A stretch of 64,000 nt of DNA from Litorivita pollutaquae (GTDB lineage: Bacteria; Pseudomonadota; Alphaproteobacteria; Rhodobacterales; Rhodobacteraceae): the NCBI RefSeq assembly GCF_003205515.1, contig NZ_KZ826492.1, positions 24,901 through 88,900 of the forward strand, in the 5' to 3' direction. Each line of letters starts with the position of its first letter. Position 1 is the stretch's first letter. This document shows, piece after piece, positions 19,079 through 28,247 of this stretch. The translations under genes and the position numbers were made by a program. The notes under the pieces are model-generated. The model was not told where the DNA came from. It saw only the letters and a program-made list of their open reading frames with translations, and ran no database searches.

Positions 19079-20260
19079 TTAAACTGCTTTTTTCAGCGCT
19101 TCGACCAGATCGGTTTTCTCCCACGAGAAGCCACCATCTGCCTCAGGTGCGCGGCCAAAGTGGCCATAGGCTGCCGTGCGCTCATAGATCGGTTTGTTGA
19201 GCTGCAAATGCGAACGGATGCCGCGCGGCGTCAAATCCATAACCTTCGGGATCGCCGCTTCGATCAGCGCTTCACTGACCTCGCCGGTGCCATGCGTATC
19301 CGCATAGATCGACAGGGGTTTGGACACGCCAATCGCATAGGACAATTGAATGGTGCAGCGGTCCGCCATGCCAGAGGCCACAACGTTTTTCGCCAGATAG
19401 CGCGCCGCGTAGGCCGCCGAACGGTCCACTTTGGTCGGATCTTTGCCCGAGAAGGCACCGCCGCCGTGGGGGGCCGCGCCGCCGTAGGTATCGACAATGA
19501 TCTTACGCCCGGTCAGGCCCGCATCCCCATCGGGGCCACCGATGACGAAAACGCCCGTCGGATTGACCCACCATTCTGTCGCCTCGTCGATCCACCCCTC
19601 GGGCAGAACCTCGCGGATGTAGGGTTCGACAATGGCGCGAATATCGTCGCTGGTTTGGGCCGCGTCGGCGTGCTGGGTCGAAAGCACGATCGAGCTGATC
19701 CCAACCGGCTTGCCGTTTTCATAACGCACCGAAAGCTGGCTTTTGGCATCGGGGCGCAGGGTCGGCTCGGTGCCGTCCTTGCGCACTTCGGCCAAACGGC
19801 GCAGCACCGCGTGGGAATACAGGATCGGGGCGGGCATAAGCGCCTCGGTCTCGTTGGTGGCATACCCGAACATGATGCCCTGATCGCCGGCCCCTTCGTC
19901 CTTATCCGTCGCCGCATCGACGCCCTGGGCGATATGGGCCGATTGCTCATGGAGCAGATTGGTGATCTCGCAGGTCGCGTGATGGAATTTGTCCTGCTCG
20001 TATCCGATGTCCTTGATACAGGCGCGCGCGATGTCTTCGATGCGGCCCATATATTCGGTCAACTTGCTTTGATCCGACAGGCCGACCTCCCCGCCGATCA
20101 CCACGCGATTAGTTGTCGCAAAGGTCTCGCAAGCCACCCGCGCTTCGGGTTCCTCGCTCAAAAGCGCATCGAGGATGGCGTCGGAAATGCGGTCACACAC
20201 CTTATCGGGGTGCCCTTCGGAGACGGATTCCGAAGTGAAGATATAGTTTTGGCGGCTCAT
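19079..20260 (-). CDS. metK: S-adenosylmethionine synthetase
   Basis: Makes SAM from methionine and ATP. The product has 393 aa. Signatures: [17 protein letters not shown] (residues 10-26), [15 protein letters not shown] (ATP/Met loop, about 119-133), and [16 protein letters not shown] (phosphate loop). A SAM/SAH-type riboswitch lies immediately upstream, so synthesis is probably repressed by its own product. Confidence 0.98.
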   Translation of the reverse strand: MSRQNYIFTSESVSEGHPDKVCDRISDAILDALLSEEPEARVACETFATTNRVVIGGEVGLSDQSKLTEYMGRIEDIARACIKDIGYEQDKFHHATCEITNLLHEQSAHIAQGVDAATDKDEGAGDQGIMFGYATNETEALMPAPILYSHAVLRRLAEVRKDGTEPTLRPDAKSQLSVRYENGKPVGISSIVLSTQHADAAQTSDDIRAIVEPYIREVLPEGWIDEATEWWVNPTGVFVIGGPDGDAGLTGRKIIVDTYGGAAPHGGGAFSGKDPTKVDRSAAYAARYLAKNVVASGMADRCTIQLSYAIGVSKPLSIYADTHGTGEVSEALIEAAIPKVMDLTPRGIRSHLQLNKPIYERTAAYGHFGRAPEADGGFSWEKTDLVEALKKAV

Positions 20261-20264
20261 GAAA

Positions 20265-20313
20265 GTGCTCCATTTAAAGTGAATCCGCCCCGTCAGGAAG
20301 CCGTTGGGGCGGC
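20265..20313 (-). promoter_or_regulatory. SAM/SAH-type riboswitch in the metK leader
   Basis: The minus strand reads CCCCAACGGCTTCCTGACGG, then GGCG, a linker, and AATGGAGCA just before the metK start. This matches my memory of the SAM/SAH riboswitch (Rfam SAM-SAH), found upstream of metK in Rhodobacterales: a hairpin with conserved AACGGCTTCCTG loop and a downstream TGGAGCA that pairs with the loop to make an H-type pseudoknot. TGGAG is also the ribosome site, so ligand binding would mask translation. The stem here is GCCGCCCC with GGGGCGG. Confidence 0.85.
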
Positions 20314-20348
20314 GTTGCTGTTTTGCCTATGCGCCGCCTCGGGCGCGG

Positions 20349-21920
20349 TCAATCTCTATCTGTGCTGCGTCTAAAGACAGCATAAACACTGAGACCTGTT
20401 AACATCATGATAAGCAACACATAGGCGGGGATATCCCCGAAACGCGCATAGAACGTCGGCGGGAGCGGCGCAGGCACGCGAACGTCACGGTATCCCGCCG
20501 CGCCCAAGGGGATTTGCGCCAGAACCCGACCGCGCGGGCCAATCAGCGCCGTCACGCCGGTATTGGCCACCCGCACCATCGGCAACCCTTGCTCGATCGC
20601 GCGCAATCGCGCTTGCGCCAGATGCTGATAGGGACCAGAGAGATTGCCGAACCACGCATCATTGGTCAGTTGCAGCAAGTAATCGGGCCGCGCCAGATCG
20701 CCATAGGGCGCGCTGCGCATATCGCGCGCAAACACCGCCTCGTAGCAGATCAGCATAAGCCCCCGCCCTGCCGCGCCGAAATCCAACACCCGTGGTCCGG
20801 GACCGGCGGAATACCCGTGCCCCTCTTGCGCCGCAAAGGCGCCGATCCCGATGCGGGCCAACGCATCGCCAAAGGGGATATATTCGCCAAAAGGCACCAG
20901 ATGGTGCTTGTCGTAGAGCGCCTGCACATCGCCGGCCCCGTCGATCAAAACCGCGCTGTTGAAAAGCCGCGGCCCGTCAAAACGTTGAATACCGGTCAGG
21001 ATTGGCACCCCGCCTGTGGCCTCGACCATATCCGCAAAGGTCGGCGCAGCATTGCCGAGCAAGACAGGCAACGCCGTCTCGGGCCAGATCACCAAATCCG
21101 GCACAGCGCCATCTTCACCCGCCAAAGCGCTGAACCCGCGCATCCGCTGATAAAACGTTCTCATATGCGCAGGATCCCATTTCAGGTGCTGCGGCGCATT
21201 GGGTTGGACAAGCCGCAACAACGGCGCGGCGGGCGGAACCTCGGCCAAGGGCGCCTGCCTTTGCAAGCCGCCGCCATACAATAGCGCCGCCAGAACCAAG
21301 ATCACCGCCCCGCGTGCAAACCGCCCGGTGATCAGCAACCAAATCCCCGCCGATATCGCCAACATAACAAAACTCAGCCCATGCGGTCCGACGTAGGCGG
21401 CCGCCTGTGCAAACGGGCTGGAAATCAACGCATGGCCAATCAACGCCCATGGAAAGCCGGTGAACACCCACCCGCGCAGCGCTTCGGCCAAGGGCAGCAA
21501 AACCACCAATGCGGCGATCCTATGCGCCCGCGATACCCGCGCAGCGCCCCAAAACGCCGCGCCCCAAAACAGCGCCAGTCCGCCTGCCAATCCGATCAAA
21601 GCAAAGGGGGCCATCCATCCGTGACGCGCCACATCAACCAAAAACGGTTCAACGATCCAATTCAGCGCCACAAGAAAATACCCGGTGCCCACGGCCCATC
21701 CGGTCCCGAACTGAGCGGCAAAACCGCCATCCCGCGCCAAAAGCGCAAAAACCGCAGCCCACGCCAGCATCGCCAATGGCCAGAGCGACACAGGTGCAAG
21801 CCCCGTGGCGCATACCCCGCCCAAGAGCCCCAGCACCGCGCGCCTGCCCCACGGCCCGCGCGCATCGAACCACGCGGTCACGGATGCGCGCGCCGGCAAC
21901 CGCCCGCCCTGTGCGCTCAT
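20349..21920 (-). CDS. lnt: Apolipoprotein N-acyltransferase
   Basis: Inner-membrane enzyme that adds the third acyl chain to lipoproteins. The product has 523 aa: several N-terminal membrane helices (to about residue 210), a periplasmic nitrilase-fold domain, and a C-terminal helix. Catalytic triad candidates: Glu in VIWPETALP, Lys in YDKHHLVPFGEY, Cys in LMLICYEAVF. It overlaps corC by 4 bp in the phoH-ybeY-corC-lnt order. Confidence 0.95.
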   Translation of the reverse strand: MSAQGGRLPARASVTAWFDARGPWGRRAVLGLLGGVCATGLAPVSLWPLAMLAWAAVFALLARDGGFAAQFGTGWAVGTGYFLVALNWIVEPFLVDVARHGWMAPFALIGLAGGLALFWGAAFWGAARVSRAHRIAALVVLLPLAEALRGWVFTGFPWALIGHALISSPFAQAAAYVGPHGLSFVMLAISAGIWLLITGRFARGAVILVLAALLYGGGLQRQAPLAEVPPAAPLLRLVQPNAPQHLKWDPAHMRTFYQRMRGFSALAGEDGAVPDLVIWPETALPVLLGNAAPTFADMVEATGGVPILTGIQRFDGPRLFNSAVLIDGAGDVQALYDKHHLVPFGEYIPFGDALARIGIGAFAAQEGHGYSAGPGPRVLDFGAAGRGLMLICYEAVFARDMRSAPYGDLARPDYLLQLTNDAWFGNLSGPYQHLAQARLRAIEQGLPMVRVANTGVTALIGPRGRVLAQIPLGAAGYRDVRVPAPLPPTFYARFGDIPAYVLLIMMLTGLSVYAVFRRSTDRD

Positions 21921-22870
21921 TCGGCAGCCTGTTCGGTCCCGCCAGAGGGGCGCACGCGCAACCGTTTGATCCGGCGCGGATCGGCATCGACCACTTCGAT
22001 CTCAACCCCGGCGGGATGGGTCACCACCTCGCCGCGCACCGGCACACGGCCCAGCAGCATAAAGACCAACCCGCCCAGCGTGTCGATCTCTTCTTCGTCG
22101 ATGCTTTCATCCTCGGTCAGGGACAGGCCCAACTCGGTCTCGAACTCTGCCAAGGGCGCCTTGGCCTGTGCCAGATAGCTGCCGCCGCGTTCGTGGATCC
22201 AGAATTCGCCCTCGTCGATGTCATGCTCGTCTTCGATCTCGCCAATCACCTGTTCGATCAAATCCTCGATGGTCACCAACCCGTCGACCCCGCCGTATTC
22301 GTCGATCACCAAAGCCATATGGCGGCGTTCGGTTTGCATCTTTTGCAACAACACGCCGATTGGCATCGACGGCGGTACGAACAAAAGCGGGCGCAGCATG
22401 TCCTTGAGAATGAACCGTCCCTCCACACCGTTGAATCCGAAGCGCAGCGCAAAGTCTTTCAGATGGACAAACCCCAAAGGCGTATCCAGCGTGCCGTTGT
22501 AAACCGGGATACGCGTCATCCCACTATCGCGAAAGGTGGTGACCAAATCATCACGGGTGATCGTGGCCGGAACCGAAACCACATCAGCCGATGGCACCAT
22601 GACGTCCTCGACCCGCATCCGGCGCAGATTGATCATTCCGTGGGTCACGGGCACCACCGACGTGCTGTCGCGCGCCGCGCCCGAGGGCGCATCTTGATGC
22701 GCCTTACCGTCGTCGCTGCCGCCGCGTCCGAAGACACGCCGCCAGAACCCGCCACGGGCCGCTTGACTTTTTATCGGAGAATGTTGCCCTGCCGTGCCCG
22801 TATCGGGAGCCGGAACAGAGGATTGCGCGCGCTGCGCTGCGTTAGAAGAGCCGTCGCTACTGTCGCCCAT
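21917..22870 (-). CDS. corC: CorC/HlyC family CBS-domain protein
   Basis: A soluble protein (317 aa) with a disordered N-terminus (about 75 residues), two CBS domains (starting at VEDVMVPSADVV and LFVPPSMPIGVLLQKMQ; EYGGVDGLVTIEDLIEQV marks the end of the second), and a C-terminal CorC_HlyC transporter-associated domain. The family is linked to Mg/Co efflux or membrane integrity; no transmembrane DUF21 domain is attached. It overlaps lnt by 4 bp and lies 33 bp after ybeY. Confidence 0.9.
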   Translation of the reverse strand: MGDSSDGSSNAAQRAQSSVPAPDTGTAGQHSPIKSQAARGGFWRRVFGRGGSDDGKAHQDAPSGAARDSTSVVPVTHGMINLRRMRVEDVMVPSADVVSVPATITRDDLVTTFRDSGMTRIPVYNGTLDTPLGFVHLKDFALRFGFNGVEGRFILKDMLRPLLFVPPSMPIGVLLQKMQTERRHMALVIDEYGGVDGLVTIEDLIEQVIGEIEDEHDIDEGEFWIHERGGSYLAQAKAPLAEFETELGLSLTEDESIDEEEIDTLGGLVFMLLGRVPVRGEVVTHPAGVEIEVVDADPRRIKRLRVRPSGGTEQAAE

Positions 22871-22903
22871 TATACCTATCTTTGGCCAAAAAATTTTGGA
22901 GCA

Positions 22904-23419
22904 TCACACGCCCCGTTTCTCGCAATATGGGTCACCGACCCCCAGTTTGCCAAGTATAGAAACCTCAAGCCCCTCCATCACAGTGGCATCTAGGTCACGA
23001 ATATGGTCAAAACCAAGCAAATGTAGCACCCCATGCACCACCAAATGCAAGCAATGATCCGCCAAGGGCGTGCCGGATGCCTCTGCTTCGCGCGCACAAG
23101 TGTCGAACGCGATGGCAATATCACCCAATTCCGCCTCCATCGGGGAGGGAGGCCCGACGGGCAACGCGGGCATATCCCCCGCCACTTCGGCCCCGCGCTC
23201 TTCGGAGGGCCAGCTGAGCACATTGGTCGGCGTCGGTTTGCCGCGAAACTCGGTGTTCAATACGGCAATTTGCGCGTCATCGCAGGCCAGAACCGCGATC
23301 TCGAAGCCTTCGGCCGCCACGCCCAATTCAGACAAGACGGCCCGCGCGCCACGCTCGGCCAGAGCCGCAAACTCCAGCGCGCGCCAACGCGTATCCTCTA
23401 TCCGCACATCCGTCAGCAT
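22904..23419 (-). CDS. ybeY: Endoribonuclease YbeY (rRNA maturation factor)
   Basis: Zinc-dependent RNase for 16S rRNA 3'-end maturation and ribosome quality control. The metal site is visible as HLVVHGVLHLLGFDH (H-x3-H-x5-H, about residues 128-142). TNVLSWPSEE and GDIAIAFDT are family strands. Start at 23419 (MLTDVRIED, 171 aa) is preferred to a codon 20 residues upstream because it matches family length and has GAGG upstream. Confidence 0.94.
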   Translation of the reverse strand: MLTDVRIEDTRWRALEFAALAERGARAVLSELGVAAEGFEIAVLACDDAQIAVLNTEFRGKPTPTNVLSWPSEERGAEVAGDMPALPVGPPSPMEAELGDIAIAFDTCAREAEASGTPLADHCLHLVVHGVLHLLGFDHIRDLDATVMEGLEVSILGKLGVGDPYCEKRGV

Positions 23420-23649
23420 CCCATTGCCTCTTATCGCCTCACTCAGAGCAGGATCCGTATATCCCGCCCTCTGCATCACACCATATTTTGCATTTCATGC
23501 GCCACCGCAACCCTTTGCGCAACACGGCCTTAATGAGCGCGCAGATCACGGGTTGCACCGATCCGAAAGCGCGGCGCTCGCGCCCCCACCCCCGAAGTGG
23601 ACAGAAAACAATTCGGATATGACGCGGCCTGCACCGGCTTTATGCGTCC

Positions 23650-24171
23650 CTAGGCCAGCTTGCGCGGCAAGCTCGCCCCATAGCCCTCTTCGCCAAAGAT
23701 CACATTCCCGGCCCCGCTGAGCGGACCGTCAGCATGAAACCACACCTCGGTCACCCAATCGGCCGCGACATCGCAGATGATGTCATTGGTGGCGAAGTCC
23801 ACGCCAAAAGGCGCAGGGAGAGGCACCGGCGGCACCGGCCCGGCCCCCGTCATCCGCACACAGAGTAATTCGCGATAGGGCTCTACCGCCTTGTTCAGCG
23901 CGTAGAGATCCGGCCCGAACACATGTGCCATGACCGTGAAGCTGCCGCTCTGCTCCGGATCGGGATGGATACCGATATCCACGCCCTCGGTGTCATCGGG
24001 CAAACCGGCCAGTAAATGCTGGACCTTCATCACCGCCGCACCCATCTGTGGCCATATCGCCTCGCGCAGTCCCGACCGGTAAAGCGCCTCATCGGACACT
24101 ATATCCGCTCCCAAAGGCGCGGGCGCGGACACCAATTTGCGCAAAAGCCTTCGCAACGCGTTCATTTTCAC
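23650..24171 (-). CDS. Uncharacterised protein between phoH and ybeY
   Basis: I do not recognise this 173-aa protein. It has a short basic N-terminus (LRRLLRKLVSAPAP), then a region with VDIGIHPDPEQSGSFTVMAHVFGPDL and a C-terminal part with acidic and aromatic residues. There is no signal peptide or membrane helix. It lies 26 bp after phoH on the same strand, so co-expression with phoH is likely, and its sequence has normal composition for the region. Confidence 0.7.
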   Translation of the reverse strand: MKMNALRRLLRKLVSAPAPLGADIVSDEALYRSGLREAIWPQMGAAVMKVQHLLAGLPDDTEGVDIGIHPDPEQSGSFTVMAHVFGPDLYALNKAVEPYRELLCVRMTGAGPVPPVPLPAPFGVDFATNDIICDVAADWVTEVWFHADGPLSGAGNVIFGEEGYGASLPRKLA

Positions 24172-24197
24172 CTCATAAAGCCACGCCCTAAGCCGGG

Positions 24198-25217
24198 TTA
24201 GCTTTTGGGCAAAGCGCGCGCAGTATCCGCATCATAGGCTTCGATGATCGCCGCCACCAGCGGGTGCCGCACCACATCTTTTACGGTGAAATAGTTAAAA
24301 CTGATTTTCGGAACATTGACCAAAAGCCGCTCCGCATCATGCAGCCCCGATGTCACACCGCGCGGCAAATCGATCTGGCTGCGGTCTCCGGTGATCACCA
24401 TGCGCGAACCTTCGCCCAAACGGGTCAGGAACATTTTCATCTGCATCGACGTGGCGTTCTGCGCCTCGTCCAGAACCACAAAAGCATTGGCCAATGTGCG
24501 TCCGCGCATAAAGGCCAAAGGCGCGATTTCGATCTTTTTTTCCTCAATCAATTTGCCCAGCATCTTCGCGGGAAGGAAATCATTGAGCGCATCATACAGC
24601 GGCTGCATATAGGGATCGACCTTGTCCTTCATATCGCCGGGCAGATAGCCAAGTTTTTCCCCCGCTTCCACCGCAGGACGCGACAGGATGATCCGGTCGA
24701 CGTGGCCCTCGATAAACATCGACACCGCCACAGCCACGGCAAGATAGGTTTTGCCGGTGCCCGCAGGACCGATACCAAAGGCCAATTCATTGTCAAACAG
24801 CGCGTTAACATAGGCCTTTTGCGCATCGGTGCGCGGCTCGACGGTTTTCTTGCGGGTCTTGATCTCGACCCGTCCGCCCCGAAACATTTCCAATTGGGTA
24901 TCGGGGGCCGCAGCCTCGCCATCGCCCATCCGCAATGCGCGATCCACATCGCTGGCCAACACCTCGCGCCCGCTTTCCAGACGTTCATATAGCTGGTTGA
25001 GAATCTGCGCCGCTTCGAGCCCTGCCACCTCATCCCCAATGATCGCCAGCTGGTTGCCACGGCGCAAAATCTGCACGCCGACTTTTTGTTCTATTGCGGC
25101 GAGGTTTTTATCGTATTCGCCACAAAGCTCGATCAACAAGCGGTTGTCAGGAAACTCGACCATCACCTCTTTGAGGGCGGAGAGATCGGCGGGCGGGGGC
25201 AAAATGCTGGTGGACAA
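24198..25217 (-). CDS. PhoH-like ATPase (YbeZ)
   Basis: RNA-associated P-loop ATPase of the PhoH family, 339 aa. N-terminal KH-like region (with LAIIGDEVAGLEAAQ), Walker A GPAGTGKTYLAVA (about 155-167), Walker B VVLDEAQN, and MVITGDRSQIDLP. In many bacteria PhoH-like protein, YbeY and CorC are one operon and work with ribosome/rRNA quality control; that order is kept here with one extra gene. Confidence 0.93.
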   Translation of the reverse strand: MSTSILPPPADLSALKEVMVEFPDNRLLIELCGEYDKNLAAIEQKVGVQILRRGNQLAIIGDEVAGLEAAQILNQLYERLESGREVLASDVDRALRMGDGEAAAPDTQLEMFRGGRVEIKTRKKTVEPRTDAQKAYVNALFDNELAFGIGPAGTGKTYLAVAVAVSMFIEGHVDRIILSRPAVEAGEKLGYLPGDMKDKVDPYMQPLYDALNDFLPAKMLGKLIEEKKIEIAPLAFMRGRTLANAFVVLDEAQNATSMQMKMFLTRLGEGSRMVITGDRSQIDLPRGVTSGLHDAERLLVNVPKISFNYFTVKDVVRHPLVAAIIEAYDADTARALPKS

Positions 25218-25384
25218 TCAGTTCTCCTAGTTGGAGGCCCTGATCCCGCGATGCCTGATCGGTATCGCGGCATGGTGGTTGGTGCCGGGCCTACGATAAG
25301 TCATAGCTTTTCAGCTGCCTTTATGGTGCGCCTTTGCGCGGTGCGGCGCAAGCCGCTTGATCGAAATGTCATCGCTTTGACATG

Positions 25385-25413
25385 AAAAAAGCCGGAGCCT
25401 GCCCGCCCCGGCT
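25385..25413 (-). terminator. Rho-independent terminator after the lipoprotein gene
   Basis: On the minus strand AGCCGG and CCGGCT pair around a GC-rich loop and six T follow. It ends the OmpA-lipoprotein transcript. Confidence 0.75.
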
Positions 25414-25458
25414 GATTTATTGGCAGATGCCGCAGGGTAAACCGCAGCGACGCCTCGC

Positions 25459-25776
25459 TTACAGCGGATCCTCGATGGTCTGCCCACCTTTGTAGTTGCC
25501 TGTCGCCGTATTGGGCGGCGCAACGCCCGAACAGACCGGCTTGCCATATTTGTCGAGCCGCTGCGACAGATAACCTTCGATGCCGTCGTCGATCATCCAG
25601 TGGTCACAGCCGTTCGGATCAACCCAAATGCCCGCAACCAGTTGGCTCAGATGCTTTTTGCGAAAGCCATAATCAATGGTTTTGTCGGTATCGACCTGAC
25701 CGCCACCGCCTTCGTTGATGCAGCCGGAAACCGCCATACAGAGGCCGAACATTATACTTGCTTTAATAAGTTTCAT
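25459..25776 (-). CDS. Small lipoprotein sharing a Cys/Trp module with its OmpA-family neighbour
   Basis: A 105-aa protein from ATG 25776. A lipobox (VSGC, Cys19) after a hydrophobic segment marks a lipoprotein. Residues 50-82 carry IWVDPNGCDHWMIDDGIEGY...GKPVC, nearly the same as residues 49-81 of the OmpA-family protein encoded 11 bp upstream, with identical Cys spacing (25 residues). It looks like a split-off or duplicated copy of that module without the OmpA domain. Function unknown; location would be the outer or inner membrane facing the periplasm. Confidence 0.8.
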   Translation of the reverse strand: MKLIKASIMFGLCMAVSGCINEGGGGQVDTDKTIDYGFRKKHLSQLVAGIWVDPNGCDHWMIDDGIEGYLSQRLDKYGKPVCSGVAPPNTATGNYKGGQTIEDPL

Positions 25777-25787
25777 TGCCTCACCCC

Positions 25788-26369
25788 TCAGCGGATACAA
25801 ATAATTTCAACACGGCGGTTCTTCGCCATGCCACTCGCGGAGGCGTTCGAAGCGCGTGGCAAGCGTTCGCCATACCCGCGCACATCCGCAATCCGTGCAC
25901 CCGCGCTTTGCGCAACACGCGCCACTGCGGTGGCACGGCGCATCGACAGATCCATGTTGTAACGGTCAGAGGCGCGGCTGTCGGTATGACCTGTGATGAT
26001 GTAGGATACTGCGCCGGTTTCTTTAAAGAACTGCTGCAAACGCGCCTTACCGGGGCGGCTGATCCTTGCGCTGTCGGTTGAAAAGAACTGATCACTATTC
26101 ATCACACCGCACACATTACCACGGCGACACACAGGAATACCCTGACGGGTGGTGTGAGGTGTCATATAGCCCTCGAACCCGTCATCCATCACCCAATGCT
26201 CGCATCCATCCGGGTCCACCCAAATGGTCGGCGCATACCGCTCGTTCGTTGCTCTCTTCGTGTTGTCGAACAAACCCTCTTGCGCCGAAACGGCGCTTAC
26301 CGCCACCACAGCAGCAACCAAACCGCCCAGGCCCAAACGCGCCATCGATCGAACTGCTTTGGAAATCAT
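25788..26369 (-). CDS. OmpA-family protein with N-terminal Cys/Trp module
   Basis: A 193-aa exported protein from ATG 26369 (signal peptide to about SAVSAQ). Residues 49-81 hold IWVDPDGCEHWVMDDGFEGY...GIPVC, shared with the downstream lipoprotein; Cys56, Cys81 and Cys87 could form disulfides. Residues 100-193 are an OmpA-like peptidoglycan-binding domain: FFSTDSARI, IITGHTDSRASDRYNMDLSMRRA, GYGERLPRASN and NRRVEI. The OmpA domain tethers to the cell wall; what the module binds is unknown. No beta-barrel is present. Confidence 0.88.
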   Translation of the reverse strand: MISKAVRSMARLGLGGLVAAVVAVSAVSAQEGLFDNTKRATNERYAPTIWVDPDGCEHWVMDDGFEGYMTPHTTRQGIPVCRRGNVCGVMNSDQFFSTDSARISRPGKARLQQFFKETGAVSYIITGHTDSRASDRYNMDLSMRRATAVARVAQSAGARIADVRGYGERLPRASNASASGMAKNRRVEIICIR

Positions 26370-27143
26370 AATCGCCACAGTCACTGTCCTTTTTATTTCC
26401 CTCAGGATGGCCAGAGAGGTTTCTCCTCCTCTTGGCCAGACAAAATACTGATCGCAGTTTACCAATTTTTACTGACTTGTGAAGGTACTTTCACAAGATA
26501 TTGTGGTACAGATCGCCACAACCCCAATTTTAAGATAGCCTCACAAGAGATTTCTCGATGGGCCGCGTTGCACCGGATCCGGCGTGATGCAGCCCCTGCC
26601 CCTCGAAAGGGCCCGACAACTCATGGCGAGCCCCGAGCATCGGCACGGCGCGGTACACTCGCAAACAGAACCACGTGCAGAGGGGAAAGCCCGCGCCATG
26701 ACCACCTGCATGAGAACGGCACAGCCCAGATCAACCGGCAGACTCGCGTTCTTCACGGGCGCAGAACGCCTGCGAATGACGATCGACATGCCTGCCGAAG
26801 TAAAACGGCCGTATCTGGCGAAAATATCGCGCGACGAACACGGCGACCCGACGCCATGCCGCGGCGGATCAAAGTGAGAGATAGAGCACCGACACCTTGT
26901 CCTTGAGGCCGGATGTCGGTGACGTGCAGACGGGAGACCGGCGGCACCATCAAAGCCAATGCTATGGGAAACACCTACCCTAGGACCGCGAACTCAACGC
27001 AGGCATAGCCCCCGGCACCGGTTCTGGGCGGCGCGTCGGCAGCATGCCCCCCTTGATCCACAAGGCAGCCGCCAAACATTCAAATATCAGCCGTAAAATC
27101 AGTCGGTCGGATCAAGCGACGCCCGCATGCAGGACGCCCGTGT
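26370..27143. other. Gene-free region (about 770 bp)
   Basis: No frame on either strand shows a recognisable domain or a credible start site. The left end (26370-26560) is A+T-richer and should hold the OmpA-gene promoter. A plus-strand frame at 26584-26877 (97 codons) was examined and not supported. Confidence 0.4.
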
Positions 27144-28226
27144 TCAGGATGCCAGCGCAGGATCGGTGATCGATATGCGATCCACAAGGCATAGGTGGTT
27201 CTGCTGATGACGTTCGGCAAGCCTGCGCCCCCGTGCGCCCAAGGCAATCTGCCGGCTCGGCGCGCCGCCATCGGCCCATTTTACGATTTCTGGAAACAGG
27301 TGCAGGATTTCGTGCCGCCCCTGTGCCCCGACAGAGCGCAGCGCCTGCACCCCCAAATAGAGGCTTTCGCAGGGCGCGCCAGAGGCGACGAGAATTTCAT
27401 GCCCCTCCAGCAAAATGTGAAAATACTCGGTCCGTCCGGCGTTCTTGACGACCTCGATCCCGTCAAGCGCGGTCAAATGCTTGATCGCCACCAACACCTC
27501 CTGCTCCCCAAACATGCGCTCCGCCACCTTTGAGCGCACCAAAACCCGATGCTGCGGGGACAGGTAGAGATCGGTTTGCGGCATACCCGCACCCAAAGCC
27601 CCCTTCGCAACACGGATCGGGCATAGGTTAGGGTATTTCGCCAAGGTCTCTGCCTCGACCACCGTTGCGCCGATCCACTTGATCTGCTGCATTCCGTGAT
27701 CTGCGGTCATCACCCGATCCTTGCAAGTCAGCGTTTCGATCGGCACCTGCCGCCCCTGCGCGACCTCGATCAATGTGCCCCGCGTGAAACAAACCACACC
27801 AACCGAATTGTTTCCCGTGGAAATCACCGCCGCATCGTTAAATCCCACGTGGGACAAACTACCGGTGTGGATCGCTTCAACATTCATACTGCCGTAGCTG
27901 TCGTTAGGAATGATAAAATGCCGGACATCGCCCCCGTTGGACACGGTCAGGAACACAACATCCAAATTGGCCTCGAGCCCCCAAGCGAAAGACTTGCTGG
28001 AGCCGTCGCCCAGACTGAAGCTGCCATTGCTGTTTGGCTCATAAATACTGTCGATGTTATAGGATACACCGTCAATGGTGAGATCGTCACCCGTATCAAA
28101 TTCGCCATCGTTCAAATCGCTTGACGATACATTATCAATCACGTCAAGCAGATTGCCATTTTCCTTCGAATAGGTTGTGTACTGGCTAATCTCGGTCACT
28201 TCAATCAAGTCATGAATTGTTGCCAT
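27144..28226 (-). CDS. Hint (Hedgehog/intein) domain protein
   Basis: A 360-aa protein with two parts. Residues 1-145 are an acidic, Ser/Asn/Asp-rich beta-type segment without a signal peptide. Cys146 opens a Hint domain (CFTRGTLIEVAQGRQVPIE, then ADHGMQQIKWIG and later SPQHRVLV and GHEILVASG). Hint domains rearrange the peptide bond before the leading Cys and can cleave or ligate. Roseobacter genomes carry many such Hint_2 proteins, often attached to secreted RTX-like sequences; their function is unknown. The N-terminal gene part is visibly more A+T-rich than the Hint part. Confidence 0.85.
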   Translation of the reverse strand: MATIHDLIEVTEISQYTTYSKENGNLLDVIDNVSSSDLNDGEFDTGDDLTIDGVSYNIDSIYEPNSNGSFSLGDGSSKSFAWGLEANLDVVFLTVSNGGDVRHFIIPNDSYGSMNVEAIHTGSLSHVGFNDAAVISTGNNSVGVVCFTRGTLIEVAQGRQVPIETLTCKDRVMTADHGMQQIKWIGATVVEAETLAKYPNLCPIRVAKGALGAGMPQTDLYLSPQHRVLVRSKVAERMFGEQEVLVAIKHLTALDGIEVVKNAGRTEYFHILLEGHEILVASGAPCESLYLGVQALRSVGAQGRHEILHLFPEIVKWADGGAPSRQIALGARGRRLAERHQQNHLCLVDRISITDPALAS

Positions 28227-28247
28227 CGTATCTTGGGCCCTTCATTC

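Noticed and set aside
26584..26877. Plus-strand frame of 97 codons in the 770-bp gap
   Set aside because: No ribosome site, Arg/Thr/Pro-rich translation and no family resemblance.
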